Origin: Porodaedalea pini
Lineage: Eukaryota > Basidiomycota > Agaricomycetes > Hymenochaetales > Hymenochaetaceae
Length of the DNA: 64,000 bases
NCBI GenBank assembly: GCA_002794775.1
Contig: NBAY01000039.1
Span: 248,001 to 312,000 of the forward strand
Reading direction: 5' to 3'
In this document: positions 60,153 through 64,000 of the stretch, piece by piece
How the letters are laid out: every line of letters begins with the position of its first letter
Position numbering within the stretch: position 1 is the stretch's first letter
Notes under the pieces: generated by a model
Database searches by the model: none
Seen by the model: only the letters and a program-made list of their open reading frames with translations
What the model was told of the DNA's origin: nothing
Translations under genes and position numbers: made by a program

Positions 60153-63100
60153 ATGGCAGATTTCAAGGAAAATCACTATTGGACTCAAGTGCAAGCAGCT
60201 CTTATAGCTGGACAATGGGACTCCTCAACGCCGGCGAGGACTCCGAGGGGGTCGTTTCTCCCTTGGTCCGAGCTTTTCCGCAAAGCGAAGAAGCACTCCA
60301 AGCATGCAGGTACGCTACTGAACTTGGTCTCTTCTATAATCTGTGCTGAGACAAGAACGACGCGTCAGATGTGCCCGAGGCCGCTTCTCAGACTTACTTT
60401 CTCTCGTTGTTGTTATACTCTACGAAGGCGTCTTCGAAAGGACTAGATGAGAAAAATGACCTTGGAAACGATCGGTTTGGTTTAGGTGATGAGTGTGTTC
60501 TCCCTGAAGAAAGGCGAGAGGACGCGTTGAAGGCATATGGAGCCTTACAGCAATTGGACTCGTCAGCCGAGGTACGTTCTTTCCTTGTTCCGCAGGTGAC
60601 GCGTTAACGTTCATTTCTTCAGTATGTGAAGCAAGTCACAGCATTTTTTGCGTACGCTCTTAACCGCCCTTCGGAGTGTCTGGAGCATATCTCAGGCGTC
60701 GCATTTGCAGACCAGTTGACATCCGTGAATCCTACTGTCCTCGTCACATCTGCAGATGAAAAGACGGAGAAATCGTCTCTTTCTTCGGTCCCCACAACGC
60801 CGACAGAAGTTGAAGATAAGAACGCGTGGGTGCTCATGGAGGCGCTTCGTAGTGCCTGCTTGGAAGGTACGCTTTGGATGCGCACTGAGACGCAGCTGCA
60901 ACATAATTGTTTTTGCCCTCAGGCATGGCACATGAACGAATATCTCCAGGGTCTCCCTCTCAGGCATTAGTGTCTTATGACAAAGGCGTTCGTCTTCTTC
61001 GAAATTTCGCTATTCCGAAATCTCCTCCGCCGCGGCCAGGCTACTCGAGCCTCGAATCTTTCAACAAGTATGCCGAGCTATGGCGGTGGATAGAACGCCT
61101 TTTATGGCGCTCTGTTGTTCTGTCTGCACTGCATAGGGATATCGAGTTGATTATACCTGTGTTTCGCGCATACACTGCTCATAGTGTACATTGGCCCGCC
61201 AATTTTCAGCCGGCGCATCGTTCGACTATTTGCTCCTTGTATCTACGCGCCCTCATTCTTCTCTCTTCGCAATCGAAGCACTTTCAAAATAAGGGCGTTT
61301 GGACAAATGAAATGCGGGGAGTTGTGCACGAATACCGCGCGATTTTAGGCTCGACGACGCGCTTCCCGAGTGCCGGCGAGCACAACGTGCTTGTCGAAGA
61401 ATTTGTTGATTTTTGCGTTGCGGCCTGGGAGACAGGTGGATCAGTACCTGACCAGGTGTCATGGGTTGTCGATGTTCGTTGTTTCACGCATGCTGGTACG
61501 GTACATCACTTATATGACATTGAGACAGATCCTGTGGTGGGCCACGCGCCTGACGTTCAATTCACCGCGCATTCTGCGGCATATGGCACGGCTTCTTCAT
61601 ATTTCAGGAGATCATCGTCTTGCGAAACGCGTTACACGACTATATGTGCAAGTTGTCAAAAAGGCTCGGGAGACTGGGACGATGAATGTGCAGGGAGAAG
61701 ACACACACGACGCTGCTGCTACTGAGCTGGACACCTTGTGGGTGGAAACATTAGTGCAAGGCGCGCGTATGTTATGTCGCATTCGGGGAGACGTGAGGGA
61801 GGCTCGCGAAGCGGCCGAGCTCATTGGGTATGCGCGCGATCGCGTCGCTAATCTAAGTGATGAGCTCATAGCAAGTGTCGATCTGGCCGACGGCATTTGC
61901 AAGTCCATCCTGGCCATCAGAGGTAGGAACTTTCTCCTACCTTCTTTACTTGCCGCTGATTTTGGTTGCAGAGCAAGAACCAGCCACGAGAGCTCCATTG
62001 CTGTCGATATCAGTAGACTTACTGATGCGCTCTGTCGAGCGGAACCCGACGCCTTCTGCATGCTTTCATGCTGCCATTGCGCTCTCCCGGTCCATTCCCG
62101 AGAGGGACCTCGAGAAAGCCGTTGAGCTGTGCAGACGAGCTGTCGAAGCGGAACCGAAAGACGTGCGGAATTGGCATCTGCTGGCGCTTCTAGCTGCGAA
62201 GCAAGGAGAATGGAAGAAGGCAAAGGGTGTGCTGGAAGCTGCTCTTGAGATCGTGGATGACATAGAGATGCAATCTCAGGCGAATGAACTGACGAATAAC
62301 GGCATTATATCTAGAGATTTTGGCAGTACGAATGGAGATCAGACACCTACTTCCTCTACGCCTCATACTGCAGGAAATGAAACGAACGGTGCAGCTAAGC
62401 CCACCTTGCCTCTGCCGCGCACTCTGATCGATCCTGGTGCCCAATCTCTTCCGCTCGCTGCGAAACTCTTGCGGCCCATACCGGACCACCCTCCCGCGAC
62501 ACATCGCGAGCTTTTCGAGCATGCACTCCAGTTACGGATGACGCAGATCGCTATCACAGAGCTCGTCGAGGGCCCAGAAAGTGTAGAGGCATGTTGGCTT
62601 GAGGTTTTTGAGTGGTATTCACAGAGACGCGACACAGTCTCGCAAGGTCGTGAGTCAATATCTACTAAATACTCTGTGGTACTCCGTCATGACATGATTT
62701 TATTTCTCAGCAGGATCAAGAAGGCCTTCCATGGATGCGCGTCGGACTCCAAGCCCTGCATACGTCGATACTGACGCGCAGGAGTCTACTCAGGCGCAAA
62801 ATGATATCGCCTCAGGATCATCTGCGCTGAGTATCTCCAACAATCATTCCATAGATACTGCATCATCAACGGATACTGCAACTATCCGCTCGCCAGTTCG
62901 GACTTCATTGGACAGATCCACTGAGATTCCTCTTGCGGAAAGGAAGAGCAAGGAAAGAAATTCTAGTGAAACCCAACGCAACGAGCGCGACAAGAAGGGC
63001 AGACGAGTGCAGCAAATGCTCAAGAACCAGGTGCATAAACAACAAGCTCGGATCAATACAATTTCAAAGAAGATCGGACACGGCGTCTCAAGGAGTAGTA

Positions 63101-63936
63101 CGAGCCTACATCGCTCAAAATCGGCTCCTGGTATGTTAACCCTTCTATGAACTTTTGTTACGGCAATTCAATGGCCCTCACCTTTGTCATTAGACATTCA
63201 CGCGATGTTAGCGCGCGCGGCGCCATATCAGGCCTCGTCGATCCATTCCCGAAGACGAATATCGTTCAGTTCGAGAATACCCCGGTCAGAAAGAGGGTAC
63301 GAAGGCTCTCTTGTACCTCCATCTACACCACCTCCCCTTCCCACGTCTGCACAGGAAAGCGCACATAGCATCCGGAACGCCCGAGAACGAAGATTGCTGA
63401 GCGACCTATGGCTCATGTCTGCGGCGACCTTTAGACGCCTTGAGAAGATTGATCAGACGCGGGGCGCCATCCAGGAAGCAGAGACCCTAGATGAGGAGAA
63501 CGAGGCGGTGTGGATACAAGTACGTAGACAGTTCTTAGTGGTTCCATCATCTTTGATGACTTCTATCTTCTAGTTGGGTCTGTACTTCTCTGCACAAGGC
63601 GAAGAAGGGAAGGCTATCGAGGCCTTCCAAAAGGCGCTATTTATTTCACAGGATGACGTACCCGCTACTATCCATCTCTGCCAGCTATACCTGACTTCCC
63701 GCTCGCCTTTTGTCCGTTCAAGCTCGTATGGCTCAGTAGACATTGCTGCCGGAATGCTGGAGGCACTTACTCGTGGGCCAGGCTGGGACGTCGCTGAAGC
63801 GTGGTATCTTTTAGCGAAGGCTTACAGCATGCAGGGACGGAAGGACCGCGAAAGGGAGTGTTTGATGTTCGCTCTTGGGCTTGCGGAAGTACGCGGTATA
63901 CGCGACATAGGCGCCGCCGTCGGTTGGTGCTTATGA
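60153..63936 (+). CDS. YPP1: Ypp1/TTC7-like TPR protein (PI 4-kinase scaffold)
   Basis: ATG 60153 (MADFKENHYWTQVQAALIAG). About eight short introns give one frame to TGA at 63934-63936. The N-terminus WSELFRKAKKHSKHAG and many TPR-type helices follow: WVLMEALRSACLEG, LEKAVELCRRAVEAEPKDVR, NWHLLALLAAKQGEWKKAKG, LWLMSAATFRRLEKIDQTRG, GLYFSAQGEEGKAIEAFQKA and AWYLLAKAYSMQGRKDRERE. A long Ser/Lys-rich disordered insert lies around 62730-63130. The C-terminal TPR block is typical of Ypp1/TTC7, which with Efr3 anchors the Stt4 phosphatidylinositol 4-kinase at the plasma membrane. No frame break was found. Confidence 0.85.
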
Positions 63937-64000
63937 TTCTTTTGGCGCGCTCCGTACGTAAATTATATACTACTGAACTTCCTCCCTTACTATATATTGC

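Overview
The window looks like a piece of a basidiomycete (probably Agaricomycete) nuclear genome. The protein-coding genes carry many 50-65 nt GT...AG introns, and beta-tubulin alone has ten. A fused URA2 (CAD-like) gene is present, F-box and small Cys-rich genes are of mushroom type, and the repeats are a chromodomain Ty3/gypsy element, two non-LTR elements and a Tc1/mariner element.

Layout. 1-5650: a partial, broken coiled-coil gene at the left edge, a 1.1 kb stretch crowded with TCGA/TTCGAACG words, a small hypothetical gene, and a decayed AT-hook/SAM-like gene. 5747-9356: a decayed Tc1/mariner transposase, an arm of a foldback MITE family, a fragment of a membrane-protein gene, and a 5'-truncated LINE. 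10315-22546: an old LINE (minus strand) split by an apparently very young, intact chromovirus (10981-17292; identical LTRs, 5-bp target duplication). 23988-31270: URA2 (glutaminase, carbamoyl-phosphate synthase, inactive dihydroorotase-like and aspartate transcarbamylase domains) with five single-base frame breaks in its 3' part. 31566-37017: an amino-acid permease remnant, an F-box protein, a 55-residue Cys-rich hydrophobic protein made from four tiny exons, and a multi-pass membrane protein. 37659-39563: beta-tubulin.

The most unusual part is 40007-59796. Four genes (K1-K4) encode tyrosine-kinase-like protein kinases followed by two C-terminal double-stranded-RNA-binding-type domains. A fifth gene (D1) has two such domains without a kinase. 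This is the domain content of vertebrate PKR in reverse order, on an unrelated kinase type. Every one of these dsRBD-type domains is cut at the same place by a phase-1 intron. K1 has lost its second domain to a foldback MITE; K4 has a degenerate ATP-binding lobe. The cluster is interrupted by ordinary genes: a secreted alginate-lyase-family enzyme, TAF11, and an Iec1-like C2H2 zinc-finger protein. The window ends with a complete YPP1/TTC7-type TPR gene.

All exon joins were made by eye from splice signals, reading frame and family resemblance. No search, alignment program or expression data was available.
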